From positions 23,720-87,719 of the forward strand of contig JALUAM010000007.1 in the NCBI GenBank assembly GCA_027051095.1: 64,000 bases of DNA, given 5' to 3'. Origin of the DNA: Acidilobaceae archaeon. GTDB taxonomy: Archaea > Thermoproteota > Thermoprotei_A > Sulfolobales > Acidilobaceae. The notes under the pieces were generated by a model, which searched no databases, was not told the origin of the DNA, and worked only from the letters and a program-made list of their open reading frames with translations. The position numbers and the translations under genes were made by a program. Below, one piece after another: positions 41,011 through 49,773 of the stretch. Each line of letters opens with the position of its first letter. The stretch's first letter is position 1.

Positions 41011-42582
41011 CTATAAGTACCCGGCTATCTTGACCCTCCTAAGCTTCTTGTAGAAGGCAACCCTAGAGTTGACGTATTCGAGCAGATCATCCTCCTTGAC
41101 ATTGGAGTCCCTTCGCAGCCACACCTCAGCAACAGGGACCTGACCCACATCGCCCGCGGGCTCACCGTAAACCCTAGCCTTAACTACGTCTGGGTGGGAT
41201 TCTAATATATACTCTAGGTCGCCTAGCAGTATAGCATACCCTTTGTACTTGATGATCCTCTTCTTGACGCCTCTGAAGAACATGACACCGTCCTCCCTGA
41301 CCTCTACTATATCGCCCGTGACTAACCAGCCGTCACTGAACGCCTTGCTATTCTCCTCCGGGTATTCGTAGCCCTTCATAACCCAGGGAGCCTTTACTAG
41401 TAGCTCGCCTGTGGAGCCCAGAGGTAGGTCCTTGCTGCTAGAAGGGTCCCTGAGGCGTATTTCGACGCCGGGTAACGGCACCCCTATAGTGCCTTCCACG
41501 TTGGCCAGAAGCCTCGTTTGAAGTGTTAGGAAGAGGCTCTCGCTCATGCCATACCCCTGGAGTAGGGGGGTCCCGGTCTCGCTGTTGAACCTCCTCTGGA
41601 GGGACGGGTCTAAGGGTGCTCCGGCCGACACGGCATGCTTAAGGCCGGTAACCCCCTCTTCCAGCAGTTGCTGGAACATGAGGGGCACGCCAGCGATATA
41701 CGACACCAGCCCCTCTGATACCAGCCTTCCCGCTATTCTGGCGCTCCACCTGGCCAGTGCAACTACAGGAGCGCCTTCTAGCAGTGGGGCTACGAGCGAG
41801 GCTTGGAGGCCTAGCACATGTGTGAACGGCGTGGCTAGCAGGCTACTGTCGCTATCCTTTATGCCTAAGACTGCGGAGTAGACTTTCGACGCAAGCCATA
41901 ACCCTATATGGCTGTGCACGACCTGCATGGTCCTACCAGCTATCCCGGCATAGTATATTGCGAATGCGTCATCCAGCGGGCCTAGGTCCTCGGGGGCCGC
42001 AGGCGCGGCTGACAAGACCTCTCTGAGAGGGTGAACCTCTACGCCTCCCTCAGCCTTAAAGATTGGGTCGCCCGGCGCCAGCTCAACTATATTGTTAACG
42101 CCTGACTCGGCTACATAGCTAAACGCTCTATGAAGGAAAGGCCTGCTCCCGGCTAGCACCTTGATGGGCCTTCCTTCCAACTGGAAGCGTAGGTCCTCGC
42201 CCACAGTTAAGGGATCTATGAGGACTACCCTAGCGCCCGCGGCCATAGCGCCTAGAGTGAAGGCTAGAGCTTCTATTAGGTTTTCGGACGAGACTGCGAC
42301 TTGGGAGCCCTTGCCGACGCCTATACCCTGAAGCCACCCTGCCACAGACCTTATCGCATTTGATAGCCTACTCCACGTGTAACAGTAGCCTGTCTCGGCC
42401 TGGAGGAGAGCGCAGCCCTCACCGGTCCTACTTGCGACTTCGAGGGGGACGGGCTGGAACTCGCCCGCCAGCTTGTCGACGTCCAGGCTGGACGCGGGCC
42501 CCCAGTATCTACTCCAGGGCTTCAAATAGGAGGCACCAACAAACCCCCATCTATATTTGATAAGGATAAGCGGAGGCGCCAT
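41011..42582 (-). CDS. ANL-superfamily (acyl-CoA synthetase-like) protein with degenerate active site
   Basis: A 523-residue adenylate-forming-enzyme homologue. Core motifs A5 (LLQGYGMSES), A7 (DGWLVTGDIVEV) and A8 (FRGVKKRIIKYKGYAI) are recognisable. The P-loop that should read (S/T)SGTTG-x-PKG is replaced by YYAGIAGRTMQVVHSH. The protein stops at FYKKLRRVKIAGYL, just before the A10 block with the catalytic lysine. Both changes suggest it cannot form acyl-adenylates normally, although the rest is not decayed. It may be a regulatory pseudo-enzyme, or bind acyl groups. ATG start, divergent from the liv/acyl-CoA ligase operon. Confidence 0.7.
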   Translation of the reverse strand: MAPPLILIKYRWGFVGASYLKPWSRYWGPASSLDVDKLAGEFQPVPLEVASRTGEGCALLQAETGYCYTWSRLSNAIRSVAGWLQGIGVGKGSQVAVSSENLIEALAFTLGAMAAGARVVLIDPLTVGEDLRFQLEGRPIKVLAGSRPFLHRAFSYVAESGVNNIVELAPGDPIFKAEGGVEVHPLREVLSAAPAAPEDLGPLDDAFAIYYAGIAGRTMQVVHSHIGLWLASKVYSAVLGIKDSDSSLLATPFTHVLGLQASLVAPLLEGAPVVALARWSARIAGRLVSEGLVSYIAGVPLMFQQLLEEGVTGLKHAVSAGAPLDPSLQRRFNSETGTPLLQGYGMSESLFLTLQTRLLANVEGTIGVPLPGVEIRLRDPSSSKDLPLGSTGELLVKAPWVMKGYEYPEENSKAFSDGWLVTGDIVEVREDGVMFFRGVKKRIIKYKGYAILLGDLEYILESHPDVVKARVYGEPAGDVGQVPVAEVWLRRDSNVKEDDLLEYVNSRVAFYKKLRRVKIAGYL

Positions 42583-42597
42583 TAGCCATATTATACA

Positions 42598-42622
42598 CTA
42601 TCTGGCCGGGGGGGTCAGATAG
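42598..42622. promoter_or_regulatory. Inverted repeat at a divergent promoter, probable operator
   Basis: CTATCTG and CAGATAG form a perfect 7-bp dyad separated by 11 bases (gccgggggggt). It lies between the divergent ANL gene and livG, next to the symmetrical TATA region catattatac (about 42587-42596), exactly where the livG transcript should begin. A dimeric repressor bound here could block both promoters. Its function is inferred only from position. Confidence 0.5.
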
Positions 42623-42668
42623 CGTTCAATACTCCCACGGTAAGCCCATCAATAACTATCATAGCCTC

Positions 42669-43541
42669 TTGAAGACGGATTGGGTGCCTCATGTGCAAAA
42701 CTCATCGTCAGTAATCGGAGAAGCTAAGGTAGACGGTGTTTGGGACACGTCTAGTCTGTATATGAAGAAGTATGGTGCGGGCGAGAGGATTCTATGGACC
42801 GTAGATGTGACGCTGAGCTTCGGCGGTGTTAGGGCTCTAGACAGGGTGTCAATCGTAGTCAGGAAGGGCGAGCTGCTGGGCCTGATAGGCCCTAACGGAG
42901 CCGGCAAGACATCGCTCCTAAACGTGATAAGCGGCGTTTACAAGCCTGAGAAGGGGCGCGTCTTCTTTAAGGGCATAGATATTAGTAACTTGAAGCCTCA
43001 CGAGAGGGCTAGGCTGGGCATAGCTAGGACGTTCCAGCACGGGGAGATGTTTCACAGTATGACGGTCCTGGAGACTATAATGCTGAGGCTTCACCCCTGG
43101 CATAGAGGCTCCATAGTAGAGGCTGCCCTCTGGGCCTTCAGGGCTAAGAGATGGGAGGTGGAGGCTAGGGAGAAGGCGGAGTACGTCATAGACTTGCTGG
43201 ACCTCCACGAGTATAGGCATATGCCTGTAGGGGCCCTTCCGCCCGGTGTGCAGAAGAAAGTAGACCTGGCAGCCGCGATGGTTCAGGACCCCGAGGTCAT
43301 ATTGATGGACGAGCCCATGGCTGGCCTGTCGCGTGAGGAGAAGGACGATATAGTGAGGGCTATTATAGAGATCAGGGAGACACGCGGGACTACCATGGTA
43401 TTAGTCGAGCACGACTTAGAGGTTGTGACGGATATCTGCGACCGCGTAGTCGTGATGGATAGAGGCAAGGTGATCTTCGACGGGCCGCCGCATGAGGCGG
43501 TCAAGGACGAAGCCGTGATAACGGCATACATAGGGGGGTGA
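42669..43541 (+). CDS. livG: Branched-chain amino acid-type ABC transporter ATPase
   Basis: A LivG-class ATPase. Walker A GPNGAGKTSLLNVISG, Q-loop ARTFQHGEMFHSMTV, Walker B VILMDEPMAGLS and switch VEHDLEVV are intact. The signature is the relaxed form ALPPGVQKKVDLAAAM, as often seen in LivG (LPYGxQ). The end VITAYIGG is diagnostic of LivG. The TTG at 42669 gives a 30-residue extension without homology; ATG 42762 (MKKYGAGERILW) is an equally plausible start. It is the first gene of a six-gene operon with an acyl-CoA ligase inserted. Confidence 0.87.
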   Translation: MKTDWVPHVQNSSSVIGEAKVDGVWDTSSLYMKKYGAGERILWTVDVTLSFGGVRALDRVSIVVRKGELLGLIGPNGAGKTSLLNVISGVYKPEKGRVFFKGIDISNLKPHERARLGIARTFQHGEMFHSMTVLETIMLRLHPWHRGSIVEAALWAFRAKRWEVEAREKAEYVIDLLDLHEYRHMPVGALPPGVQKKVDLAAAMVQDPEVILMDEPMAGLSREEKDDIVRAIIEIRETRGTTMVLVEHDLEVVTDICDRVVVMDRGKVIFDGPPHEAVKDEAVITAYIGG

Positions 43542-43548
43542 TACATTC

Positions 43549-45495
43549 TTGAACGTGAGGGTGGTTGCTAGGGAGAAGCCTTGGGGCGAGGTCGAGTATG
43601 AGTCAACGTTCCCCTGGCTGCTTTCGTGGAGAGCTTCAAGGTCGCCTCACGGCGTGGCGTTCAGGTGGAAGCGCTATGGTGTGTGGAGGCGCTATACATG
43701 GCTAGACTACTACGAGAGAGTAGTGTACGCTTCTCTCGCATTAAACGAGCTAGGACTCGAAGCGGGCGACACGGCCGCTTTCATAACGTTCAACAGGCCT
43801 GCCTGGCTGGTCTACGAGCTCGGCGCCCAAATGCTGGGAGCTAAGACAGTGGGTATATATAGGGATAGCCTGAGTGACGAGGTAGGCTACGTGCTGGATA
43901 GGAGTGACGCTTCATTCGTTCTTGTGGAGGGCCAGGAGCAGCTAGACAGGGTCCTCGAGTCGGGCGTTGAGGTAGAGAAGATAATAGTTGATGAGGCGAA
44001 GGGCCTTCACCAGTACAGGGATAAGCTTGGATCCAAGATAGTAACCTTCGGAGACCTGCTAGTCATGGGCAAGAAGTTGTACAGGGATGGAGGCGAATCC
44101 AAAGTCAAAAAGTTCATGGACGCGCTTGAGCCTGATATGGTCTGCGGCCTCTTCACCACCAGCGGCACCACGGGGCCTCCCAAGCTAGCTATGCTGACGT
44201 TCAAGAGCATGCTGGCAATGGCCTATCAGCTCAACAAAGTAGACCCTGTAGAGGAGACCTGGGAGTACGTGTCGTTCCTGCCCACAGCTTGGATAGGGGA
44301 GCAAATGATGAGCATATCGCTGCACCTGCTAGCAGGCTTTAGGGTCAACTTCCCGGAGACTCCATGGACTATGTGGAGGGATTTCAGAGAGATAGCTCCG
44401 CACTTCCTATTCTCTCCCCCGAGAGTCTGGGAAAGGATAGCGAAGGATATTATGGCGAGAGTAGAGGATGCGGATCCCCTTAAGAGGCTGGCCTTTAAGA
44501 TTGCATACCGCATAGGCATAGAGGCAGCTAAGAGGAGGCTCGTGAAGGGTAGGAGGGAGCCGCCGCTACCGTGGAAATTGCTGGTATACCTAGCCTACTG
44601 GCTGGCGCTTAGGGCGGTCCTGGACAAGACGGGTCTCAAGAGGGTCGTTAGGGCTTACACGGGTGGGGCGATGATAGGCGAGGACTACGTGCTATTCTAC
44701 CATGCTATAGGCGTTAACTTGAAGCAGATTTATGGGCAGACAGAGGTTGCCGGTATAGCCGTTGTGCACCCGGATGAAGATGTCAGGCCCGACACTGTAG
44801 GTAAGCCCCTGCCTCTCACCGAGGTGAAGATAGCCGAGGACGGGGAAATATTGATAAGGAGCCCCGCGGTCATGAAAGGCTACTACAAGAACGAGGAGGC
44901 GACACAGAAGACCATAGTAGACGGCTGGCTACGCACAGGCGATGTAGGCGTTCTCACCGAGGATGGCCACCTTAAAGTGCTGGATAGGGCGAAGGAGATA
45001 ATAAAGCTGGCCGATGGAACCGTCGTGGCGCCTCAGGTCATCCAGAACAAGTTAAAGTTCAGCCCCTACATAGGCGAGGCCGCTATAATAGGCTCCGGCA
45101 GGCCATTCCTCTCAGCGCTGATAAACATAGACTTCGAAATAGTGTCTAGGTGGGCCGAGAGAAGGAGGATAACGTTCACGAGCTACTCGGACCTGTCCCA
45201 GAAGCCTGAGGTCCTGCAGCTCTTGAAGAGGGAGGTGAAGAGGGTGAATTCGATGTTGCCCGAGAAGGAGAGGATAAAAAGGTTTGTGAGCCTCTTCAAA
45301 GAGTTCCACCCTGACGACGGCGAGATGACAAGGACTAGGAAGCTCAGGAGAGCGGTCATAGAGAAGCGGTACGCGGGACTAATAGAAGCAATATACCGGG
45401 GCGAAGAGGAATACGACCTAACCGTCACTATGAGGCTGGAAGACGGCAGGCTAGTAGAGGTGACTAGGAGGGTTAAGATAGTCGACGTGGAGTAG
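43549..45495 (+). CDS. Long-chain acyl-CoA synthetase (AMP-forming)
   Basis: A 648-residue ligase of the long-chain/bubblegum type. P-loop FTTSGTTGPPKLAMLT, A5 KQIYGQTEVAG, A7 VDGWLRTGDVGVL, A8 LDRAKEIIKLADGTVVAPQVIQN and the terminal MTRTRKLRRAVIEKRYAGLI are all present. It activates a fatty or aryl-alkyl acid to its CoA ester. It sits between livG and livH, seven bases after livG. The same order is common in bacteria, where the ABC importer brings in the acid that the ligase activates. This suggests the transporter substrate is an organic acid rather than leucine. Bacterial origin by transfer is possible. Confidence 0.92.
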   Translation: MNVRVVAREKPWGEVEYESTFPWLLSWRASRSPHGVAFRWKRYGVWRRYTWLDYYERVVYASLALNELGLEAGDTAAFITFNRPAWLVYELGAQMLGAKTVGIYRDSLSDEVGYVLDRSDASFVLVEGQEQLDRVLESGVEVEKIIVDEAKGLHQYRDKLGSKIVTFGDLLVMGKKLYRDGGESKVKKFMDALEPDMVCGLFTTSGTTGPPKLAMLTFKSMLAMAYQLNKVDPVEETWEYVSFLPTAWIGEQMMSISLHLLAGFRVNFPETPWTMWRDFREIAPHFLFSPPRVWERIAKDIMARVEDADPLKRLAFKIAYRIGIEAAKRRLVKGRREPPLPWKLLVYLAYWLALRAVLDKTGLKRVVRAYTGGAMIGEDYVLFYHAIGVNLKQIYGQTEVAGIAVVHPDEDVRPDTVGKPLPLTEVKIAEDGEILIRSPAVMKGYYKNEEATQKTIVDGWLRTGDVGVLTEDGHLKVLDRAKEIIKLADGTVVAPQVIQNKLKFSPYIGEAAIIGSGRPFLSALINIDFEIVSRWAERRRITFTSYSDLSQKPEVLQLLKREVKRVNSMLPEKERIKRFVSLFKEFHPDDGEMTRTRKLRRAVIEKRYAGLIEAIYRGEEEYDLTVTMRLEDGRLVEVTRRVKIVDVE

Positions 45496-45505
45496 GGTGT
45501 AAGCT

Positions 45506-46384
45506 GTGAGCTTGGAGGAATGGTCTAACCTAGTCTTCCAGGGCATACTCTTGGGGGTTCTTTACTCGCTTGTGGCCATGGGATACAACATAGTTTACAG
45601 GGTTAACAAGTCTATTAACTTCGCGGTGCCTCAGGTAGTCCTCTTAGCGGCCTACGTCTCGCTTATTGTCGCAGTGGCTGTAGGCAGCTTCATAGCGGCT
45701 ATTATAGCAGCCGTGCTGGTATCCATCGCAGTTAGCATGGCGCTCGAGAGGACAGTCGCAAGGCCCCTGCTAGGGAGGCCTCCCGTGGCTCTCATAGGGG
45801 CGACTCTAGGCGTGTTCTACGCTCTTAAGGGGGTAGTGTTGATCGTGGGTGGAAGCCGGGTAGCAACGATACCCATAGACATAGACTATTACGAAGTGGG
45901 GCCTCTGGATATAGCTACTAATGATGTTATCTCTCTTGCGGGGGCGCTGCCCGTATTCGCGAGCGTAGTGATCCTTCACAGGAAGACTAGGTTTGGAGCG
46001 GCTATGAGGGCTGTTGCTGAGGACGCTGAAGGAGCCGCGGCTTACGGCCTCCCCGTGAAGAGGCTAATGCTGGCTGGATGGGCTCTCGCGGGCCTTGTGG
46101 GAGGCCTGGGTAGCATATTGCTAGCCATTAAGACGCAGGTATCACCCGAGCTAGAGTACTTCGCGATAAGGGCCCTGGCCGCGAGCCTGATAGCCGGCTT
46201 AGACAGCCTGGGCGGCGTCATAGTGGGCGGCATAGCCTTGGGCCTCGCAGAGCAGATTGGAAGCAAGATCCTAGATCCTTACCTGCCCGGGATAGGCAGG
46301 GATATAGCATTCTTGGTCCTCCTCATAGTCCTCTTCGTCAGGCCCTACGGGCTCTTCGGCTCTGAGAGGATAGAGAGGGTGTGA
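45506..46384 (+). CDS. livH: Branched-chain amino acid-type ABC permease
   Basis: A 292-residue permease with eight or so helices. Family features: QGILLGVLYSLVAMGYNIVYRVNKSINFA at the N-terminus, the coupling segment FGAAMRAVAEDAEGAAAYGLPVKRLM, and SLIAGLDSLGGVIVGGIALGLAEQI. GTG start 10 bases after the acyl-CoA ligase. Its stop overlaps the livM start by four bases (gtga), so the two permeases are coupled and form the channel. Confidence 0.9.
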   Translation: MSLEEWSNLVFQGILLGVLYSLVAMGYNIVYRVNKSINFAVPQVVLLAAYVSLIVAVAVGSFIAAIIAAVLVSIAVSMALERTVARPLLGRPPVALIGATLGVFYALKGVVLIVGGSRVATIPIDIDYYEVGPLDIATNDVISLAGALPVFASVVILHRKTRFGAAMRAVAEDAEGAAAYGLPVKRLMLAGWALAGLVGGLGSILLAIKTQVSPELEYFAIRALAASLIAGLDSLGGVIVGGIALGLAEQIGSKILDPYLPGIGRDIAFLVLLIVLFVRPYGLFGSERIERV

Positions 46385-47427
46385 GACTAATGCCGGCGGG
46401 AGTGTTTAAGGAGACTTACGAGGCCGATATGGCATTCATAAGGTATCCTATCCATAAGGCTGCGTTGATAGCGGCTATCATAGCTCTCCTAGCGGCGCCT
46501 GCCGTCCTAGACAGGTACTACCTCAGCCTGGCGACGACCGCCTTGATATTCTGGGTAGCCGTCATGGGCTTGAACATCACGGTGGGCCTGGCGGGCCAGA
46601 TATCGCTAGCCCACGCGGCGCTGATGGGTGTGGGCGCTTACACAGTAGCCCATGCAGCGCTGAAGCTGGGGCTAAACGCTGTCCTGGCAGTACCCCTTGC
46701 AGGCATCACTGCTATGGCTATAAGCGTGCTGCTAAGCCTTCCGAGCTTCAAGCTGAAAGAGTACTATCTGGCTATGGCTAGCCTCGCGGCCCAGCTGCTG
46801 CTGGAGTATGCGTTTTCCAGGATAGACCCAGATCAGTATACGCCGGTCCCCCCTGAGGCCAAGGTCCTAGCAGGAGTAGATTTAAACAACCCCGTGAACC
46901 TATACTACTTTACCGCTCTCGTAGCAGTCCTCATGGCAGTGATTGCTGCCAACATAGCGAGGAGTACCTATGGGAGGGCTATGAAGGCTGTGAGGGACAA
47001 CGACGTGGCAGCCTCTATAGTGGGCGTAGACGTGCCCCTGACTAAGGCCCTAGCATTTGCCATAGGAGGCTTCTACGCCGGAGTAGCTGGGGGCCTCTAC
47101 GCTATCTATAGCGTGGGCATAGGCTGGGAGGCCTTCACGCTGATAGTGTCGATCGAGCTGCTAGGCATGGTACTAGTAGGAGGCCCCGGCAGGGTTGTAT
47201 GGGGGAGCCTCCTAGGGGTCCTCACCCTGAGGACGGGGTGGACACTGTTAGAGAGCCAGCTTACACCGCTACTCTCGGCGCTGGGAATGACTGCCTACGC
47301 ATCGGCTTTCAAGTACATAGTGCTGGGCGCGGTAATCACCGCAACCATTATACTAGAGCCCGAGGGCCTAATAGCTGTATTGAGGAGGGTCAAGGAGTAC
47401 TTCAGGCTCTGGCCTTACAGCTACTAG
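46381..47427 (+). CDS. livM: Branched-chain amino acid-type ABC permease
   Basis: A 348-residue permease paired with LivH. The characteristic MGLNITVGLAGQISLAHAALMGVGAYT, the EAA-like loop YGRAMKAVRDNDVAASIVGVDV and AFAIGGFYAGVAGGLYAIYS are present. The GTG overlaps the livH stop; an ATG nine bases on (46390) is possible. A 60-base gap with a TATA-like tcttaaac (about 47453) follows, so the binding-protein gene may have an extra promoter. Confidence 0.9.
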   Translation: MRLMPAGVFKETYEADMAFIRYPIHKAALIAAIIALLAAPAVLDRYYLSLATTALIFWVAVMGLNITVGLAGQISLAHAALMGVGAYTVAHAALKLGLNAVLAVPLAGITAMAISVLLSLPSFKLKEYYLAMASLAAQLLLEYAFSRIDPDQYTPVPPEAKVLAGVDLNNPVNLYYFTALVAVLMAVIAANIARSTYGRAMKAVRDNDVAASIVGVDVPLTKALAFAIGGFYAGVAGGLYAIYSVGIGWEAFTLIVSIELLGMVLVGGPGRVVWGSLLGVLTLRTGWTLLESQLTPLLSALGMTAYASAFKYIVLGAVITATIILEPEGLIAVLRRVKEYFRLWPYSY

Positions 47428-47502
47428 GCGTCTAGAACCCCTCACCAAGAAATTCTTAAACGTTTTGATGGGTAAGCTAGTGGAGCCATGGAGGGAATTG
47501 AG

Positions 47503-48774
47503 ATGGCGCGGTCGAACGCTCTCTATATAGGACTCGCGGCGATAGTGGTCATAATTGTGGCGGCGGCCGCCCTATTCTTCATGGGTAGGGGTAGCGAGGA
47601 GACTGCGGGCGAAGAGGAAGTTATAACGATTAATGTGGGCCTTCTAGTCGACGAAACAGGGCCCACAAGCGACGTAGGCATCGGCTATGCGCGTGGCGCT
47701 GAAGCGGCCTTCAAGTACTTCAACGAGAAGGGGATCTACACTAAGGACGGGGTAAGGGTTGAAATAAACTATATCAAGAGGGACTACGCCTACAACCCCA
47801 CACAGGCTGAAGAGTTCTACAGAGAGTTCAGGGATAGATATAATGTTATAGCTGTGATAGGGTGGGGCACTGCCGATACCGAAAAGCTATCAGACCAGGT
47901 TGCCAGGGACAAGATAGTCTATATCTCAGCGAGCTATTCTGCTAAGCTGGTAGTCAAGCCCTACAACTTCTTCCCGGCCCCCGACTACAGCACTCAGGCC
48001 TGCGCAGGGCTGGCTTGGCTCCGGGAGGAGTATGGTGGCGGCAAGATAGCGCTGGCCTATGACAGTAAGGTCGCCTATAGCAGGAGCCCGATACCAGCTA
48101 TAAAGGAGGCCTCCAAGATTCTAGGCCTTGAAGTAGTGGGCGACTTCGACCTGCCGTTGAGGGCCTCGGAGGCCGACGCTGAGAGAGTCGCCAGGGAGAT
48201 AAAGGCTGCTGGCGCAGACTTCGTGTGGTGCGGCAATACTATAAGCAGCTGCAGCTTGCTGGCCAGGGCGCTTGCCAAGGTCGGGGCGGACGTGGTGATG
48301 CTAGTGAACGTGTGGGGCTTCGACGAGAGGAGCCCTGATCTAGTGGGGGAGGAGGCCTATGGGATGGTGGCCGGCATAAGCCCGTTCATATACCCCGTCT
48401 TCGCTTCGGGTATCGAAGGCTTCAACGTGATATACGAGGCGGCAGAGCTTGCCGGGATACCTAGAGAGGAAGTTACACTGAGGTTCGTGCAGGGCTTCGT
48501 AAACGTGTGGCTACTCGTTAAGGCGATAGAGAGTGTTACCTCCGAGGACCTTCTCAGCAGGGGAGGCGAAGCGTTAAAGGAGATACTAGAATCCCAGACC
48601 TTCGACTTCGGAGGTATAACGGCTGCGCCTGTGAAATTCCAGCCAGGCTTCCACGTGCCCTATAAAGATGTGTACATAGTTATGCTGGCCGAAGACGGTA
48701 GCCTGGTACTGGAGGGGAAGTATAGCGCGCCCAAGGGTATAGACTGCGCCAGGGTCACCATCGAGCGGGGCTGA
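47503..48774 (+). CDS. livK: Branched-chain amino acid-type ABC binding protein
   Basis: About 423 residues. An N-terminal anchor (LYIGLAAIVVIIVAAAALFFMG) is followed by a Glu-rich spacer and the periplasmic-binding fold: INVGLLVDETGPTSDVGIGYARGAEAAFKYFNEKG, VIGWGTADTEKLSDQVARDKIVYISASYS, DFVWCGNTISSC. This is the ANF/LivJ family. The ATG at 47503 has ggaggga five bases upstream and is preferred over the ATG at 47488. The ligand is uncertain: the neighbouring acyl-CoA ligase argues for a carboxylic acid such as a fatty or aromatic acid. Confidence 0.88.
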   Translation: MARSNALYIGLAAIVVIIVAAAALFFMGRGSEETAGEEEVITINVGLLVDETGPTSDVGIGYARGAEAAFKYFNEKGIYTKDGVRVEINYIKRDYAYNPTQAEEFYREFRDRYNVIAVIGWGTADTEKLSDQVARDKIVYISASYSAKLVVKPYNFFPAPDYSTQACAGLAWLREEYGGGKIALAYDSKVAYSRSPIPAIKEASKILGLEVVGDFDLPLRASEADAERVAREIKAAGADFVWCGNTISSCSLLARALAKVGADVVMLVNVWGFDERSPDLVGEEAYGMVAGISPFIYPVFASGIEGFNVIYEAAELAGIPREEVTLRFVQGFVNVWLLVKAIESVTSEDLLSRGGEALKEILESQTFDFGGITAAPVKFQPGFHVPYKDVYIVMLAEDGSLVLEGKYSAPKGIDCARVTIERG

Positions 48775-48788
48775 GAAGGGTGTAGGTC

Positions 48789-49574
48789 TTGCCGCCGCTG
48801 CTCTCCGTGGCAAACGCGGAGATTATGTACCACCCCTACATACTAGTCATTAAAAACCTTAGCTTGAAGGTTGAGGAGGGAACAATAACCTGTATTCTGG
48901 GGCCCAACGGCGCGGGCAAGTCTACGCTGCTCAAGGCGATATCGGGGGTTATAAAATATGAGAGGGGCCGGGTGACGCGGGGCAGCATAAATTATAGGGG
49001 CGATGATATAACCAACAGGGACCCTGACGAGATAGCCAAGATGGGGATCATATATGTTATGGAGGGGCGCAGGATATTCAGGGAGCTCACAGTAAAGGAG
49101 AACCTTGACGCTGTGGCTTACGTTACGGGCTCCGGCCCCGACGAGGTCAAAGCAGTGCTGGACTACTTCCCGAGGCTTAAGGAAAGACTGGAGGAGAGGG
49201 CAGGCAACCTAAGCGGTGGAGAGCAGCAGATGCTTGCTATAGCGTTAGCTCTCCTCCATAAGCCCCGCCTTCTGCTCCTCGACGAGCCGAGCCTGGGTCT
49301 GGCACCAAAAATAGTCTCCCTGCTGTACTCAACAATAAGGCAGCTCCACGACGAGGAAGGCATAACGATACTGCTAGCAGAGCAGAACGCTAGGAAGGCG
49401 CTTGAAATATCGGATTACGGTTACGTGATGGAGAATGGGAAGATAGTCATGGAGGGGCCCGCAGACGTTTTAAGGGAGGACAAGGACATAAAGGAGTTCT
49501 ATCTGGGAATGGGCAGGGGCAGGACTAGCTATCGCAACGTCAAATGGTATAGAAGGAAGAAGAGGTGGGTTTAA
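48789..49574 (+). CDS. livF: Branched-chain amino acid-type ABC transporter ATPase
   Basis: A 261-residue LivF-class ATPase with Walker A GPNGAGKSTLLKAISG, the LivF-specific IIYVMEGRRIFRELTVKENLD, signature LSGGEQQMLAIALAL, Walker B LLLLDEPSLGLAP and switch LLAEQNARKAL. TTG start 14 bases after livK. The C-terminus (SYRNVKWYRRKKRWV) is unusually basic. It closes the livG-ligase-livHMKF operon. Confidence 0.9.
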   Translation: MPPLLSVANAEIMYHPYILVIKNLSLKVEEGTITCILGPNGAGKSTLLKAISGVIKYERGRVTRGSINYRGDDITNRDPDEIAKMGIIYVMEGRRIFRELTVKENLDAVAYVTGSGPDEVKAVLDYFPRLKERLEERAGNLSGGEQQMLAIALALLHKPRLLLLDEPSLGLAPKIVSLLYSTIRQLHDEEGITILLAEQNARKALEISDYGYVMENGKIVMEGPADVLREDKDIKEFYLGMGRGRTSYRNVKWYRRKKRWV

Positions 49575-49624
49575 AGCGATCATTACGCCTCAAGGAGGGT
49601 GCTCTTTATTTTATCCTTCCTTTG

Positions 49625-49715
49625 AGGCCCCCGCCCCCCGTGGAGAGGTTACGCACTGAAGACCGCTCCGGCGGGGTGACATAGGCCCACCGAGGGTCCG
49701 AGGGGGCGGGGGCCT
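49625..49715. repeat. Long GC-rich inverted repeat, terminator or structured RNA
   Basis: AGGCCCCCGCCCCC (49625-49638) and GGGGGCGGGGGCCT (49702-49715) form a perfect 14-bp stem enclosing about 63 bases with further possible stems (e.g. ctccggcgggg). It begins 50 bases after livF and follows a T-rich ctttattttatcc. It may terminate the liv operon, or be an RNA gene whose strand I cannot fix. The tpiA promoter TATA (gttaaatg, 49728-49735) lies immediately after it. Confidence 0.4.
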
Positions 49716-49773
49716 TTCTCCGCCGTGGTTAAATGCCGGTGTAGCTTCTTGTGGCTCCACTGGTGGCTGGGCT

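Noticed and set aside
49575-49773. tRNA or SRP RNA in the GC-rich gap
   Set aside because: There is no T-loop (GTTCRAAT-like), no anticodon-arm geometry and no SRP helix-8 motif.
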